Program-made: the position numbers and the translations under genes
The notes under the pieces: generated by a model
What the model saw: only the letters and a program-made list of their open reading frames with translations
Database searches by the model: none
Told to the model about the DNA's origin: nothing
NCBI RefSeq assembly: GCF_026262505.1
Contig: NC_067208.1
Span: 9,557,962 to 9,621,961, forward strand
Reading direction: 5' to 3'
From: Trichomonas vaginalis G3
Lineage: Eukaryota; Parabasalia; Trichomonadida; Trichomonadidae
Length of the DNA: 64,000 nt
Shown here: piece after piece, positions 50,252 to 60,425 of the stretch
How the letters are laid out: every line of letters begins with the position of its first letter
Position numbering within the stretch: position 1 is the stretch's first letter

Positions 50252-50710
50252 ATGAGTTCTTCATCAAGCTCTCGTGAACCTTCACCATCTATGAAACAAA
50301 CTTTACCAAACGATTATGGAGCACCTATTGAATATTTCTTACGAGCTGCACAATGGCAAAGAGCAGTCTCACCAAGGTTAGGTGTTCCACCAGCTCCTGT
50401 CAAAAATAGCATTTGGTCAAGTCCTTATATAAAATATGGTCTCCCACTAGGTTTGCTAGCTACAGCAGGAGCAGTTATGATGTTGAAAAGAAATAAAGCA
50501 AATGTTGTAAATAATACTGAAGTAGCTGAAGTTAAACAAACTCCAACACCTTCGCCAAAACCAACGCCTTCACAAGCAAAACCTTCAATGACTCCTGAAC
50601 CTATGGAAGTACAAACTCCTGTTCAAAAGTCAACTCCTAAACCGACTCCAACATTTAAACCAGAACCTACTCCTCAAATAAATCGTAAAACTCCTGCGTT
50701 TCCTTATTGA
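50252..50710 (+). CDS. Pro/Thr-rich membrane protein, second copy
   Basis: 152 residues, nearly identical to 30778-31236, with the same membrane segment and PTPSPKPTP tail. Intact. Confidence 0.7.
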   Translation: MSSSSSSREPSPSMKQTLPNDYGAPIEYFLRAAQWQRAVSPRLGVPPAPVKNSIWSSPYIKYGLPLGLLATAGAVMMLKRNKANVVNNTEVAEVKQTPTPSPKPTPSQAKPSMTPEPMEVQTPVQKSTPKPTPTFKPEPTPQINRKTPAFPY

Positions 50711-50757
50711 AAAAATAACGTTATTTTTATTTAATATTAAAATTTTTATTGATTGAA

Positions 50758-50991
50758 ATGACAAATAAAGTCACTGAAGCAATGAAACAAAAGTTTTTGG
50801 TAGAATACATTAAATCAGGAATTCCAGAAGGTTTTTACATTCATACTATGAAGGATGGTAGAGTTCAGTTTAGAAAGATAAAGCAACCATTAGATAAAGA
50901 AGGAATTTTGAGAAAGATTAAACTTCATGAGGACAACATTGCTGAACTTAAGAAGAAGTTAGAAGAGTTGGAGAAAGGAAGAGAGTTATAA
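50758..50991 (+). CDS. Small coiled-coil protein, second copy
   Basis: Counterpart of 31284-31520, one codon shorter (SGIPEGF versus SGTIPEGF). The ATG at 50758 is preferred. The stop lies inside the terminal repeat border. Confidence 0.65.
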   Translation: MTNKVTEAMKQKFLVEYIKSGIPEGFYIHTMKDGRVQFRKIKQPLDKEGILRKIKLHEDNIAELKKKLEELEKGREL

Positions 50992-51666
50992 AGCAATGAA
51001 TTCAACAGGGTGAAAAACCGGGTGAAAAAACAGGTGAGATCTCACCACTTCACCTAAATTTATTTTTGTGCTATGTTTTCCTACGTGTGAGGGTGGTGAT
51101 ATCATTTATTTTTAAGTTTATTTTTTATTTTACTGAAAATTTTTATTTGGATGTAAATGACAGAACAAAAGCAACTCATTCGAATTCCACAGTATAACAA
51201 ACATACATTTAAACATTTATTCTTCCTTCCTGAGCATAACATGTTCTTTCAAATACATCCGAGACCAGTTGACTTTTCATTGACTGTGTATAAAGATAGA
51301 AATAGTTATATCATTAAACCATATGATGACGAAGGTAAGTTATGTAAATTGTACGTTAAGAAGTTAGAGAAAGTTTATGGCTTCAAGTATGACTACAATA
51401 GGGTTAACACTGATGATGAAGATATTGAGGAAAATTTATGAGAACATTAGTGAAGTCGTTAGTGAGAATGATAGTGAGAACGTTTATTTTTTACATTAGT
51501 GAGTTCGTTAGTGAAGTGGTTGGCGGCTTTGTAAATATTTAAGGTTAAGTTAGTGTTGTCGTTTGTGTTGTAAAATATACGTTAACGGTTTTGTAAAGTG
51601 TCGAATTCACATATAATGGGTAAGTAGGTGCGCAGTGCCTCAGTACACGACTTAACCATACTAACT
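50977..51666. repeat. Right terminal inverted repeat of element 2
   Basis: 690 bp, inverse of 32741-33432. It begins GGAAGAGAGTTATAAAGC, holds the palindrome GGTGAGATCTCACC and the intact terminal gene, and ends CTTAACCATACTAACT. Confidence 0.9.
51157..51441 (+). CDS. Terminal-repeat-encoded protein, right copy (intact)
   Basis: 94 residues, MTEQKQLIRIPQYNKHTFKH, then FFLPEHNMFFQIHPRPVDF and a C-terminal FKYDYNRVNTDDEDIEENL acidic end. Homologue of the 125-residue protein at 31667. It lies wholly within the terminal inverted repeat, so the element has two copies (the left one frameshifted). The ATG follows TTTTTATTTGGATGTAA. Function unknown. Two copies pointing outward at the ends might matter for dosage or end recognition. 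Confidence 0.65.
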   Translation: MTEQKQLIRIPQYNKHTFKHLFFLPEHNMFFQIHPRPVDFSLTVYKDRNSYIIKPYDDEGKLCKLYVKKLEKVYGFKYDYNRVNTDDEDIEENL

Positions 51667-51671
51667 AATTT
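51667..51671. repeat. Target site duplication AATTT, right copy
   Basis: Identical to 32736-32740 and directly follows the last base of element 2. Confidence 0.75.
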
Positions 51672-51744
51672 TTCAAGGATTTATTATTATCGTTTTTTAT
51701 TATTAAAAATAATTTTTTTACAAACAAAAAAAAAATAAAAAAAC

Positions 51745-52413
51745 TCATTTATTTAAAAGAAGATTAATAATATCTTCGTTCTTTGTCTGGAGTGCGACGT
51801 CTTTAGCTGTGTGTCCTTCGCTGTCAACAACACTCAAATCGAGATCTTCACGAGAAAGGAGAACTTTGACAACTTCGATTTTTTCGTTTTCAATAGCGTT
51901 GAAAATAGGAGTTCGCTTCATCAAGTTCTGACGGTTGACATCGACATTTTCGTGTTGAAGCAACTCTTCGACGAAACTAGTTGAGCCGCATTTAGCGGCA
52001 ACATGGAGAGGTGTCCACTGGATTGAGTCGACGCAGTTCAAGTCAACGTCATCTCGATCGGCGAAAAGACGGATTAAGTCTGAGAAATCATTAGATGCAG
52101 CGATGTGAAGAGGTGTGAAACTAGAATCATCAGGAAGTTGTGGATTGACATCTTTGTCGTTCAGAAGACACTCAACGCACTGTTTGTGGTGGAGAAGAAC
52201 TGCGTAATGAAGAGCACTGCGATTCTTCTTGTCGACGATGTTCTTCTCGATGCCTGGAAAACTCAAGAGAAGTTCTAAAGCTTCGAAATGTCCATCACGA
52301 GCTGCCCGGATCAATGCTGTACGTGATGAGTTGTTAGTGGCATTGACATCAATGGATGGATCAGAAAGAAGAAGTCGCAGAACACGTGTGTGACCATTAA
52401 TTGCTCTCAACAT
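51745..52413 (-). CDS. Ankyrin-repeat protein
   Basis: 222 residues with about six ankyrin repeats: SRTALIRAARDGHFEALELL, RSALHYAVLLHHKQCVECLL, FTPLHIAASNDFSDLIRLF, WTPLHVAAKCGSTSFVEELL and RTPIFNAIENEKIEVVKVLL. The last, partial one ends DIINLLLNK. The first repeat is incomplete (AINGHTRVLRLLLSDPSIDV without its TPLH start), and there is a stop three codons upstream of the ATG, so an N-terminal part seems lost. Trichomonads have large ankyrin families, which act as protein-binding scaffolds. The right end of element 2 lies 74 bases beyond its stop. Codon use is more GC-rich than the surroundings. Confidence 0.8.
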   Translation of the reverse strand: MLRAINGHTRVLRLLLSDPSIDVNATNNSSRTALIRAARDGHFEALELLLSFPGIEKNIVDKKNRSALHYAVLLHHKQCVECLLNDKDVNPQLPDDSSFTPLHIAASNDFSDLIRLFADRDDVDLNCVDSIQWTPLHVAAKCGSTSFVEELLQHENVDVNRQNLMKRTPIFNAIENEKIEVVKVLLSREDLDLSVVDSEGHTAKDVALQTKNEDIINLLLNK

Positions 52414-52496
52414 AACACTTTAATTGTCAACATCTTCTTACAATTAAAGAATTCTGTAACAAATTCAATTTATTTGATTTATCAGATACTAATGTT

Positions 52497-52703
52497 TTAA
52501 AAAAGCATATTGTTTTGATCAATTTCATCTAATTCAATATTGCATTCTATTACTGCTACTAAACAATTCATTGTTTCGGCATATTCCATACAATTCGTAT
52601 TTGTCAAAAAATTAAACATCAAATCCCAAATAGGATATAAATGATTTTTGTAGATACTAATTCTCGAAATTAATGTAGAGATGTTGGATATAAGACTAGT
52701 CAT
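52497..52703 (-). pseudogene. Possible N-terminal piece of the ankyrin gene
   Basis: 68 residues, MTSLISNISTLISRISIYKN then MFNFLTNTNCMEYAETMNCL, helical, ending NNMLF before a stop 83 bases upstream of the ankyrin frame. It could be the non-repeat N-terminal domain that precedes ankyrin repeats in such proteins, now separated by a stop and sequence loss. Its ATG lies three bases from the TTAA at 52707, so the element there is inserted directly upstream. The link is a guess from position and character. Confidence 0.3.
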
Positions 52704-52706
52704 ATA

Positions 52707-55347
52707 TTAAGGGTGCACACGAGAGGATCATGTAAACTTCAGAATTTAGAACCTTATTTTTAGGCATTATCTTGGCTACCTATTTAGGCTCGAAAAGCAA
52801 AAAAATATCAAAAAATACAACTTGACTCCATTATGACCCTTTCATGGAGGTAGTTTTTATCCGCTAGTATTTTCCCTTTGAATCTCTTTACAATTCGAAA
52901 TCAAATTCAAATCTCAGTAGAAGAAAGGAAGAATCGACTTACTACGGTTGTAATACGAATAAATACATATATTTAATTATTTTTATTTACATAATAATTG
53001 TTTGAAGCTCATATTCCATCAAAATTTTAAATAAAAACATTAAAATGTTGAAAATGTTCATATATTTTAATAGGGTTTTGGCACTTTATTGAGGAATTAC
53101 TACATACATAGTCGAACTGAACTTGATATTTTGAAATTTAAATTATTTATCAAAATTAAAATTTAACTTGAAATTTATAATTATTTAGTCATATTTTGCA
53201 TAATTCTAAGTAGATTTTGTAAAAAATCAAGAAAGAAAAATTTTAACGTGCTTTATTTTTTTTTTTTTAATAATACATATTATTATATAATTAACATATT
53301 CATAATGTTTCACCCTTTCAAAAATATAATCCTCCTCCTCTCAAATAAACGTACATACGGGTGGCCTCTTTTTTCAAAAAATTAAAATTTGAAATTTTGG
53401 GCTCAAATATTAGAGATTTTTTCAACCTTCAACGATATATGTTGTCTATATCAGACCTCCTTTCTTTTTGATACTTAACATTGTTCCTAAATCTTAGCCG
53501 TTAAGGCTGTTCTGAAAATATTTTTTTTTCGAAAAAATTCGAAAAAAAATTCTTAAAATTCAAAAATCCCTTAATTCCTGAGGATTTTGGAAAAAAGTTT
53601 TTACATGAACATGTGTATATTATATGAAGTATATTGATAAGGTAAAAATCAAATTTTATTGCATATTCATCGAGAAAATAAACTAACGAATCCCTCAAAA
53701 TTGAGAGGGTAATCCTCCTCCTCTCAAATAAACGTACATACGGGTGCACCCAAAGGTACATTCACTAGGCGATAACAGTAAAATGGGATGAAAATAGGAT
53801 AAATAGCATCCCTATATAGTGCCTAACAATATCTATACGGGCCAAAAAAAATTTGGCTAGAGATTTGGCGAGTTATAAAACTTAGAAAATTGAGAGGGAT
53901 TTTTATTTTTGAATTTTTTTGGAAAGTTAAAATTGCGATTAAAAATTGATTTCCAGGAGAACTAAGCATCTCATCATATATTTATATCGATAAAAATATT
54001 AAATAATAGTTGAATAGTATAACAACGTGAAATTATGGCTGAATCTACAGAAAAAATGAACATATTTGACATTTTTGAAAATTCATACGTTAGATGGTGA
54101 CAGACTCATAAACTATACTTTAGCTAAGATTGATATATGGTTTCAACAACACATGGTTAAAATCGTAAAAATATTTTAGATTTCAAAAAGATATATATGG
54201 TAATATAATGGAACAAAGTCAACAAATAGCATGTTAAATATGTTATAATTAACTTTTTATTAGATCCAATAGTAGATATCGAATGGTTTCCAGCTTTATG
54301 GTTAAATATTTTCTTTTCGAGCTTCTCTTTAACTGTTGTATTAAGGTTGTAAATTTTTGATGCTAGAAACTATGGAATCTTCTTTGCTGCTGCATTTTTC
54401 TTGAGAGTTCTTGCAATTTCGAATAGATCTGCGCATTGTATGAAATGGAGTCTTTAAAATATCTTGAAAACAGAATAGGACTGCTTTTCCAAAGGAATGC
54501 TTACTTGTAAATCAGAGAGTTTCAAAATTGAGAGCAAGATTATCATCATAACTTTCGATTTTGCTGCGAAAAAGGAAGACAAGTAATTAACAAATCATTT
54601 ACTGTTGTTCATCAAAAGAAGAAAACTTTGATAACAACTAATGATGATAAAATCAAGCTATCTTTTAATATTTTAAATTGATAAGACATTCAAAATATTT
54701 GAATGGTTTAAAATATTTTCTTTTAATTTCTATAAGATATTATCATGATTATATAATAAAATTTAAATTTTTATTCAAAAAGGCAATATTTCAAACTTTT
54801 AATTTCAAAAATCTTAATTCTGCAATAAGTGTATTTAATTGTAGCAAATTTAATGATCCTTCGTCATGCTTAGCAATTTGGAACTCATAAATTAATGATT
54901 TCTTCAAGTAAAATTCTGCATTATTTCAAAAGTCAATAATTCTCTAGTAACTTTTCCTCAAACCCTAACCATTATATTATAGGTATAATGGAGAATAATT
55001 GCAAAGAAAGATAGCCGAATTTACTGGGTAGTTCTTGTGATGCGAAATAATTGCAAATTAACACCTAGTTTTAACAGCATCAATCTCTTTTTGCTCTCAT
55101 TTAAATGCATTCGCACACTTTAATTTTGAAATATAAGAGTTTTGGAAATTATCAAATTTATCTGCTCAAATACTATAGATCTTCATAAGTGTTAATAGAA
55201 TCATTAGCCTTACATATAGTGTTTAATATAATGATGCACATTATACTGGGATTCATTCCTTATTCATCTAGTTATTATAAGATTTACAACCCCATGAAAA
55301 TTTAAAATTTTGTCAAAAATAGTGAATTTACCTTTGTGCACCCTTAA
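52707..55347. mobile_element. ORF-less 2.6-kb region bounded by TTAAGGGTGCAC inverted ends
   Basis: TTAAGGGTGCACA at 52707 and its inverse TGTGCACCCTTAA ending at 55347, each with TTAA. The interior has no recognisable gene. A second, internal terminus-like sequence at about 53736 (GGGTGCACCCAAAGGTAC then ATTCAC) resembles the right end (AAAGGTAAATTCAC), so nested or rearranged copies are likely. The terminal sequence matches the 128-bp MITE at 32364, so this looks like a longer non-autonomous relative. TIR identity is only about 13 bp, so the boundaries are tentative. Confidence 0.5.
53327..53750. repeat. Direct repeat of about 37 bp, 383 bp apart
   Basis: AATCCTCCTCCTCTCAAATA followed by AACGTACATACGGGTG occurs at about 53329-53364 and again at about 53712-53747. 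The second copy runs into the GGGTGCACCC terminus-like motif and the first into GGGTGGCC. This suggests duplication around an element end. Confidence 0.6.
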
Positions 55348-55395
55348 ACTTGATTATAGTGATATTAATCAGTGGAAATGAATATTTGAAAAAAA

Positions 55396-55477
55396 TGGTA
55401 CCACTGGGGTTTGAACACAGGCACCTCACGGTAATGGGGCTTAAATCTATCGCCTTAGACCACTCGGCCATAGTACC
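55396..55477 (-). tRNA. tRNA-Leu-like gene (anticodon TAA), imperfect stems
   Basis: Minus strand: acceptor GGTACTA pairs with TGGTACC (one G-U), discriminator A. The D arm is GCCGAGTGGTCTAAGGC. The anticodon loop TTTAAGC has TAA (Leu, with G37). There is a 13-nt variable arm with a short ACC/GGT stem, as in class II tRNAs, and the T loop is TTCAAAC. A run of seven T follows directly, a Pol III terminator. However, the anticodon stem ATAGA/CCCAT has two A-C mismatches, and the T stem CTGTG/CCCAG has one mismatch (U-C). The gene may be decaying or edited, but the acceptor and terminator are intact. No intron. Confidence 0.65.
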
Positions 55478-55658
55478 TTCACTTTTCTTTGACTACAATT
55501 AAGAGTAACCACTTTTGTCACCTGCTCCAATAATTCTTCAGTTTACGTTAATCCTTGAACTTTATCCATTAAAAATCAATGATATAACTAACACAATCCT
55601 ATATTGACCATATAATTAAAATTTTATTCATATTTGAACAAAATTTAATTTTCATACG

Positions 55659-56321
55659 ATGCAAAACCGAGGGAAATATAAGGGATATCAAGTTGCTGAA
55701 TATGATAATAAAAATTATTTGAGAGTTTTCCATCATAATTCTACAAATTATGTATTTTTCAGCAAAGATTCTAATTTATTACACAAACAGGTTAATTTTA
55801 TCAATGAAACAGATCGATTCAGTGTCTTAGGTTCTATTGATGATCATTTTAAAGTAAATAATACTTATAATTTCTTACTATATGAACCAGATGATCTTCC
55901 CTTTGATTATTTCTTATTTAATCAAACTAATAATCCTTTTAAATCAGATAAAGCAGAAAACTTAGAAATTGATTTCAGACTCAATGAATGCATGTTGACC
56001 GCAAATTATAATGATAGCTTTACAGGCTTGACATTATCTGAAATTAGTTTAACATATATTGATGGGACTGCCAATTCCATTGGTCATTGGAGTTATGCAA
56101 TTGGCAGCAATGAACATTGGGTAAAAGACAATACTTATCCTGGTGTACCATGTGATAAAAATTGTATGTATGTACCAGCTCATACATTACAACTTTGGAT
56201 TCGTTTTGATGATTTTCACATTTTAGAATTGTTACCAAGTAAAAATCTTTGTTCAATATGTCAATGGCGAAATTATTTTGGATTTCCTCTATATGTTTTC
56301 ATTACTATTTCTATTGCTTAG
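55659..56321 (+). CDS. VFHxN-family protein, subfamily B (intact member)
   Basis: 220 residues, the cleanest subfamily B gene. A true ATG (MQNRGKYKGYQVAEYDNKNY) is preceded by TTTTCATACG, so TCATA fits the trichomonad initiator nine bases upstream. Landmarks are LRVFHHNSTNYVFFSKDS, VNFINETDRFSVLGSIDDHF, EPDDLPFDYFLFNQTNNPF, YIDGTANSIGHWSYAIG, YVPAHTLQLWIRFDDFHILE and LLPSKNLCSICQW. The C-terminal GFPLYVFITISIA is hydrophobic and could be a tail anchor. No signal peptide. Function unknown. It lies downstream of the tRNA-Leu-like gene. Confidence 0.7.
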   Translation: MQNRGKYKGYQVAEYDNKNYLRVFHHNSTNYVFFSKDSNLLHKQVNFINETDRFSVLGSIDDHFKVNNTYNFLLYEPDDLPFDYFLFNQTNNPFKSDKAENLEIDFRLNECMLTANYNDSFTGLTLSEISLTYIDGTANSIGHWSYAIGSNEHWVKDNTYPGVPCDKNCMYVPAHTLQLWIRFDDFHILELLPSKNLCSICQWRNYFGFPLYVFITISIA

Positions 56322-57060
56322 ATAAAATAAAAATATATGTATATAATTATAAATCCCGCATTTTTCTTTATAGGTTACCTGAGATATGACCAAAATAACT
56401 CAATAAATATGTTTACCAACACCAACTCTAACAATAAAAAGGGCTAACCTCTGTAATTGAGAAGCATTTGACAATTTTCAGCTTATATCGGCGCGCGGCT
56501 TCGCCGCGCGCCGATAGATGCGCTATATATATAAGACTAAAAATATTTTTTCGTCGTCTTTAATTAAATCAAATTAGCTATCTAAATTTCATATTTTCGT
56601 GACTTACTTTTGACCATTTTCGGTTGCAATTTTTAATTGTTTTTTTGAGTTATATTATATTGCGGATTGATCCATTTAAATCGCCGAAAATTCAATGATC
56701 AAATAATTTCAAAAATAAATCATGCTCAAAATTCGATTTTAAGCAGTTAACTTTATTCCTTATTAGCAATATATATATATAATAATCTCATAAATCACAT
56801 CGAAAAGCTGGACTGCTTGTCATTTTTACTGATGCTATATGGTAAATTGGGCCTTTTAATTCAATACCAAAATATATTAACTTTTATGCTTATTATGTGC
56901 AAAGATGAAGTTAAAAATACTGATTACTATTCATACTCTTAAACTTAAATTTTTGAATTTTTCAGTCTTTGATATTTATTCTGATTTGATTGTAAAATTG
57001 ATGGTGTTTTAAAGTTACTATAAAATACTATTACGACATAAGATAAGATCATTAAAAATT
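56322..57060. other. AT-rich intergenic stretch with one GC-rich perfect hairpin
   Basis: No gene was seen. It contains the palindrome at 56486-56516 described next. Confidence 0.55.
56486..56516. repeat. GC-rich perfect hairpin, 14-bp stem
   Basis: TATCGGCGCGCGGC, loop TTC, then the exact inverse ending CCGATA. It is the most GC-rich stretch in the host flanks and resembles the TTCG/TTTG-loop mini-hairpins inside the Mavericks. It could be a mobile hairpin or a structural signal. No adjacent gene ends here. Confidence 0.75.
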
Positions 57061-57114
57061 GTTAGCTTGATTAAAATAAAAGCATTGAATTAGTGAAAAT
57101 TACAAGATACCACA

Positions 57115-57519
57115 GTGGTAAACAATCAAAGTAATTTCCCGCTATATGCTAAAATTCCAGAAGGAGTATCAAAAAACTTTATTCATCCTGGCTGTTTAAC
57201 ACAAGAGAATCATCCCACCACAATTTTTGATGGGTTATCAATTTCTGGCCAACCATTAACATATTTAGATGGAAATATAAATGAAACACACCATTTTTCT
57301 ATAGGATGTAATGGGTTTTATTATAACAAGCATCAAATTCCAGGTCCATATTGTACCCAGTCATCTATTAGTTTCACTTCTGTTGATATTTGGCTTGAAT
57401 TTCTTGAGACAAAAACATTAAATAAATTACCATTCAATGAGAAATGCTCATTTGTTGCCAACTATTATTGCAAGATATTTAATAAAAAATTTATCTTATT
57501 CATTTGTATATTGGATTAA
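57115..57519 (+). pseudogene. VFHxN-family fragment (C-terminal half)
   Basis: The open frame has no ATG (GTG first). NFPLYAKIPEGVSKNFIHPG, FDGLSISGQPLTYLDGN, HHFSIGCNGFYYNKHQIPGP and DIWLEFLETKTLNKLPFNE match the C-terminal half of the member at 63092-63727. A hydrophobic tail (FILFICILD) is present. The N-terminal half is absent, replaced by AT-rich sequence. Confidence 0.55.
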
Positions 57520-57900
57520 TTTTTCTGTAAAGATATTCAAGAACTAAACTCCTTTTCATATTTTTTTTCCTAATCCGATATAGAAAAATTGAATGGATGT
57601 AGTTTCGATAATCAGTTTTGAAAAAATTTATAAAGAAAGGTGAAAATCGGTTATCTCATTTAATTTTAAAATAAGATTATGGATCCGATTGAGATAATAT
57701 ATCATAGGATATCTTTACATTTATAGCATAAACTATGGTGTCAATATTGCCAAAATCAGAATTATACAATTTTTTGATTTTCATTGTAAAGATTTGATTA
57801 TAAATTCTTTTTACTAATGCCCTTTCGATTATTAACTTTCATTACACACATATTCATATTATAAATCTCACATCAAATTAACTTAAAAAATAATTCTGAT
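57520..57900. other. AT-rich intergenic stretch
   Basis: Nothing could be supported here. Confidence 0.45.
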
Positions 57901-58818
57901 AATTTTACATATCGCTTCACATCATGTGGAGCAATAGGTTGGAAAGGTCCAACACAAGAACAAGCAAATTCTTATTATCATAATTCGTCAGTAAATGTAA
58001 TAATTATTTCTGGAATTCAGAAATAGAAGGCACCAGTCTCAGGGAAATATCTAATAACAGCAGCGGGACCAAGAGGTACATCGTTTCCCAAGCATAAATA
58101 TGGAAAAGGTGCAATTTTATCTTCTGAATTTGAAATTAAACAAAATTCTAATTTTTATATTTTAGTTGGTCAATTTGGAACAACAGTTGATTCAGGTTGG
58201 GGACAAAGTGGAAGTGGAGGAACTTTTGTTGTCATTGAAGATTTTTTTAGTTCAGATACACTGATACCGGCAAAAACAACCGTGAAACCCCTAATTATTG
58301 CGGGTGCTGGAGGAAGTTCAGGGGATTTACACTCCCCATCAAGGTGTTCAAGTAATGGGCAAAATGGAACTGATGGAATCTCAAGTATCATAACAGATGA
58401 AGGAGGAGGCTATACTTCTGGTGATGGATATGCTGGATCTGGTTACAAATCTCTATCGTCTGATAGAAGAGGTGCAAGTTTTTTGTCAGGTGGAGTTGGT
58501 TCTTACTCTCCAAGTGATGATCACTGGTCATATGGAGGATTTGGTGGTGGAGGTGCAAGTTGGAATAGTGCAGGTGGTCCAGGAGGTTGGAAAGGTGGAA
58601 ATGTTACAGGTGAAGGTTGTGGATCTCTAGGCGCTTATTCATTTACATCTGGAACCAAATCAAAATTTATTGATGGAGGAAATGATGGAGAAGGATATGT
58701 TGAAATTAAAATAATTTCTAATTTTTGTATTAATTGTGTTGTTAAATGTCAATCCTTAAGTAATTCCTATTATTTAATTTTTCATTTTTTGTTTATTTCA
58801 ATTTTTCAAGCAACTTAA
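57901..58818 (+). pseudogene. ALK/LTK-type glycine-rich domain protein with nonsense mutation
   Basis: The frame from 57901 reads YRFTSCGAIGWKGPTQEQAN then ISGIQK-stop-KAPVSGKYLITAAG. The Gly-rich domain family has Trp at that position (GxQxWxxPxTGxYxIxAxGAxGG), so TGG has become TAG at 58024-58026. After it comes a long glycine-rich body: AGAGGSSGDLHSPSRCSSNG, GGFGGGGASWNSAGGPGGWK and NDGEGYVEIKI, followed by a C-terminal hydrophobic stretch (YYLIFHFLFISIFQAT) that may be a membrane segment. There is no ATG at the 5' end. The part from 58282 (ATG) is open for 178 codons. Such proteins are abundant in trichomonads. Confidence 0.65.
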
Positions 58819-58895
58819 TAAATGTAAAATGTAAAAATATTTTTGAATTTGGTTATTAAAATTATATTTTTACTTGTTGCATTCGGCTTAATTAA

Positions 58896-60218
58896 TTATT
58901 CGTTTTCTTCGCTTTCTTGCTGTTCTATGCCAGCTGTTTCGTACATTTCATATTCCTGTATTAGATCAGCCATGTTAGAACGTGCTTCATCGAATTCCAC
59001 AGCATCTAAGCCTTCATTAACGAACCAATGAACAAAAGCTCGACGTGAATACATCTTTTGGAATTGAGAATCGACCCTTTTGAAAAGATCACAAAATGCT
59101 GTGGTGTTTCCAATGAATGTCGCCGCCACTTTGAGACCTGGTGGTGGTATGTCACAAATTGCTGATTTGAAGTTTGATGGTATCCAATCAACAAAATATG
59201 ATGAATTACGTGATTGAATGCATGCTAATTGCTCATCGACTGTCAGTGGGGAAATGCGGCCACGAAAATGTGCAGAGGCAGTAAAGAAAACACCTCTGCG
59301 AGGATCACATGCTGCCATTAGGTTCTTTGCATCGAAAAGTTGAGATGAAATCTCACAAACCGAATTGGAAATGTATCGTTGTGATCCACGTGAATAACGC
59401 GGAGCAAAACCAACTACGAAGAAATGTAAACGTGGGAATGGAACAAGGTTTACAGCAAGTTTTCGGAGGTCTGAGTTGAGCTGACCTGGGAATCTGAGGG
59501 AACAAGTAGTTCCAGACATGACCATTGAAACCAAATGGTTGAGATCTCCATATGTTGGATTTGTAAGCTTAAGTGTACGGAAGCATATATCATAAAGAGT
59601 TTCGTTATCAATGCAAAAGACTTCATCGGAAGCTTCAACAAGTTGATCAACTGAAAGCATACAGTTGTATGGTTCAACAACTGTATCGGATACCTTTGGA
59701 GATGGAATAATTGAATATGTATTTAAAATTCTATCTGGATATTCTTCTCGTAATTTATTTAATAATAGTGTTCCAAGTCCAGAACCTGTTCCACCTCCTA
59801 AAGAATGAACAAGCTGAAACCCTTGTAAACATTCGCATGATTCGGCTTCTTTTCTGATGATATCGATGATTTGATCACAAAGTTCCTGTCCTTCTGTGTA
59901 ATATCCTTTGGCCCAATTGTTTCCTGCACCTGATTGACCGAAAATGAAGTTGTCAGGACGAAATAGCTGTCCGTATTGACCTGCTCGGACTGAATCCATC
60001 GTTCCTGGTTCCATATCTACAAGAACGGCACGAGGAACATATCTAGTGTTTATAGCTTCATTGAAATATACGTTGATATTTTCAAGTTGAAGATCTGAAT
60101 CTCCATAGTATTTTCCAGTTGGGTCCACTCCATGTTCATCTGAAACAACTTCCCAGAACTTTGTACCGATTTGGTTACCACACTGTCCAGCTTGGATGTG
60201 CACTATTTCACGAACCAT
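58896..60218 (-). CDS. Beta-tubulin
   Basis: 440 residues, full length, no intron. GTP-binding signature [29 protein letters not shown] at the N terminus, [20 protein letters not shown], and acidic tail EQQESEENE. With alpha-tubulin it forms microtubules of flagella, axostyle and spindle. Oddities: the protein begins MVREIVHI with an extra Val, instead of the universal MREI that mediates tubulin mRNA autoregulation. The residue equivalent to Phe167 is Tyr (TYSIIPSPK), while Glu198 and Phe200 equivalents are kept (DEVFCIDNE). The ATG is preceded by TCATAATTTTTA, with TCATA matching the trichomonad initiator. It is clearly diverged from typical beta-tubulins and may be a minor paralogue. Confidence 0.97.
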   Translation of the reverse strand: MVREIVHIQAGQCGNQIGTKFWEVVSDEHGVDPTGKYYGDSDLQLENINVYFNEAINTRYVPRAVLVDMEPGTMDSVRAGQYGQLFRPDNFIFGQSGAGNNWAKGYYTEGQELCDQIIDIIRKEAESCECLQGFQLVHSLGGGTGSGLGTLLLNKLREEYPDRILNTYSIIPSPKVSDTVVEPYNCMLSVDQLVEASDEVFCIDNETLYDICFRTLKLTNPTYGDLNHLVSMVMSGTTCSLRFPGQLNSDLRKLAVNLVPFPRLHFFVVGFAPRYSRGSQRYISNSVCEISSQLFDAKNLMAACDPRRGVFFTASAHFRGRISPLTVDEQLACIQSRNSSYFVDWIPSNFKSAICDIPPPGLKVAATFIGNTTAFCDLFKRVDSQFQKMYSRRAFVHWFVNEGLDAVEFDEARSNMADLIQEYEMYETAGIEQQESEENE

Positions 60219-60236
60219 TAAAAATTATGATTTTTG
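60219..60236 (-). promoter_or_regulatory. Initiator-like element of the beta-tubulin gene
   Basis: Minus strand AATCATAATTTTTA directly before the ATG: TCATA fits the trichomonad Inr consensus TCA(C/T)(T/A), with the predicted start about ten bases upstream of the ATG, normal for the very short 5' leaders of these protists. Confidence 0.6.
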
Positions 60237-60425
60237 TCTTCTATATCGTTCATTCAAATTTTGAGTACTATAATTGTTTCATTGTTTTATTCAAATATTT
60301 AATCAACATATAATTTCTTGATGTTATTATTTATATATTTGATTAAAATTTTTCTAAATGGTCTGGAGAATTTTTTTTTATCAAAATTTTAAAAAGTTAA
60401 AATTTTGAATTTTAACTCTTGTTGA

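Larger units (their letters stand above)
32741..51666 (+). mobile_element. Maverick/Polinton element 2 (complete ends)
   Basis: 18,926 bp bounded by inverted repeats of about 690 bp that begin AGTTAGTATGGTTAAGTCGT and end with the inverse at 51666, with AATTT on both sides. It encodes the packaging ATPase and all the genes of element 1 except those removed by a deletion of about 2.6 kb (rest of integrase, the 20026 gene, repeat array). Between 43 and 50 kb single-base indels relative to element 1 are very frequent. Because element 1 is broken at other sites, most are probably consensus errors. The truncated integrase is a real defect, so this copy would need an integrase in trans. Confidence 0.95.

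Noticed and set aside
54958-54970. AAACCCTAACC as telomere-like repeat
   Set aside because: Only one and a half units occur, inside AT-rich DNA with genes on both sides.
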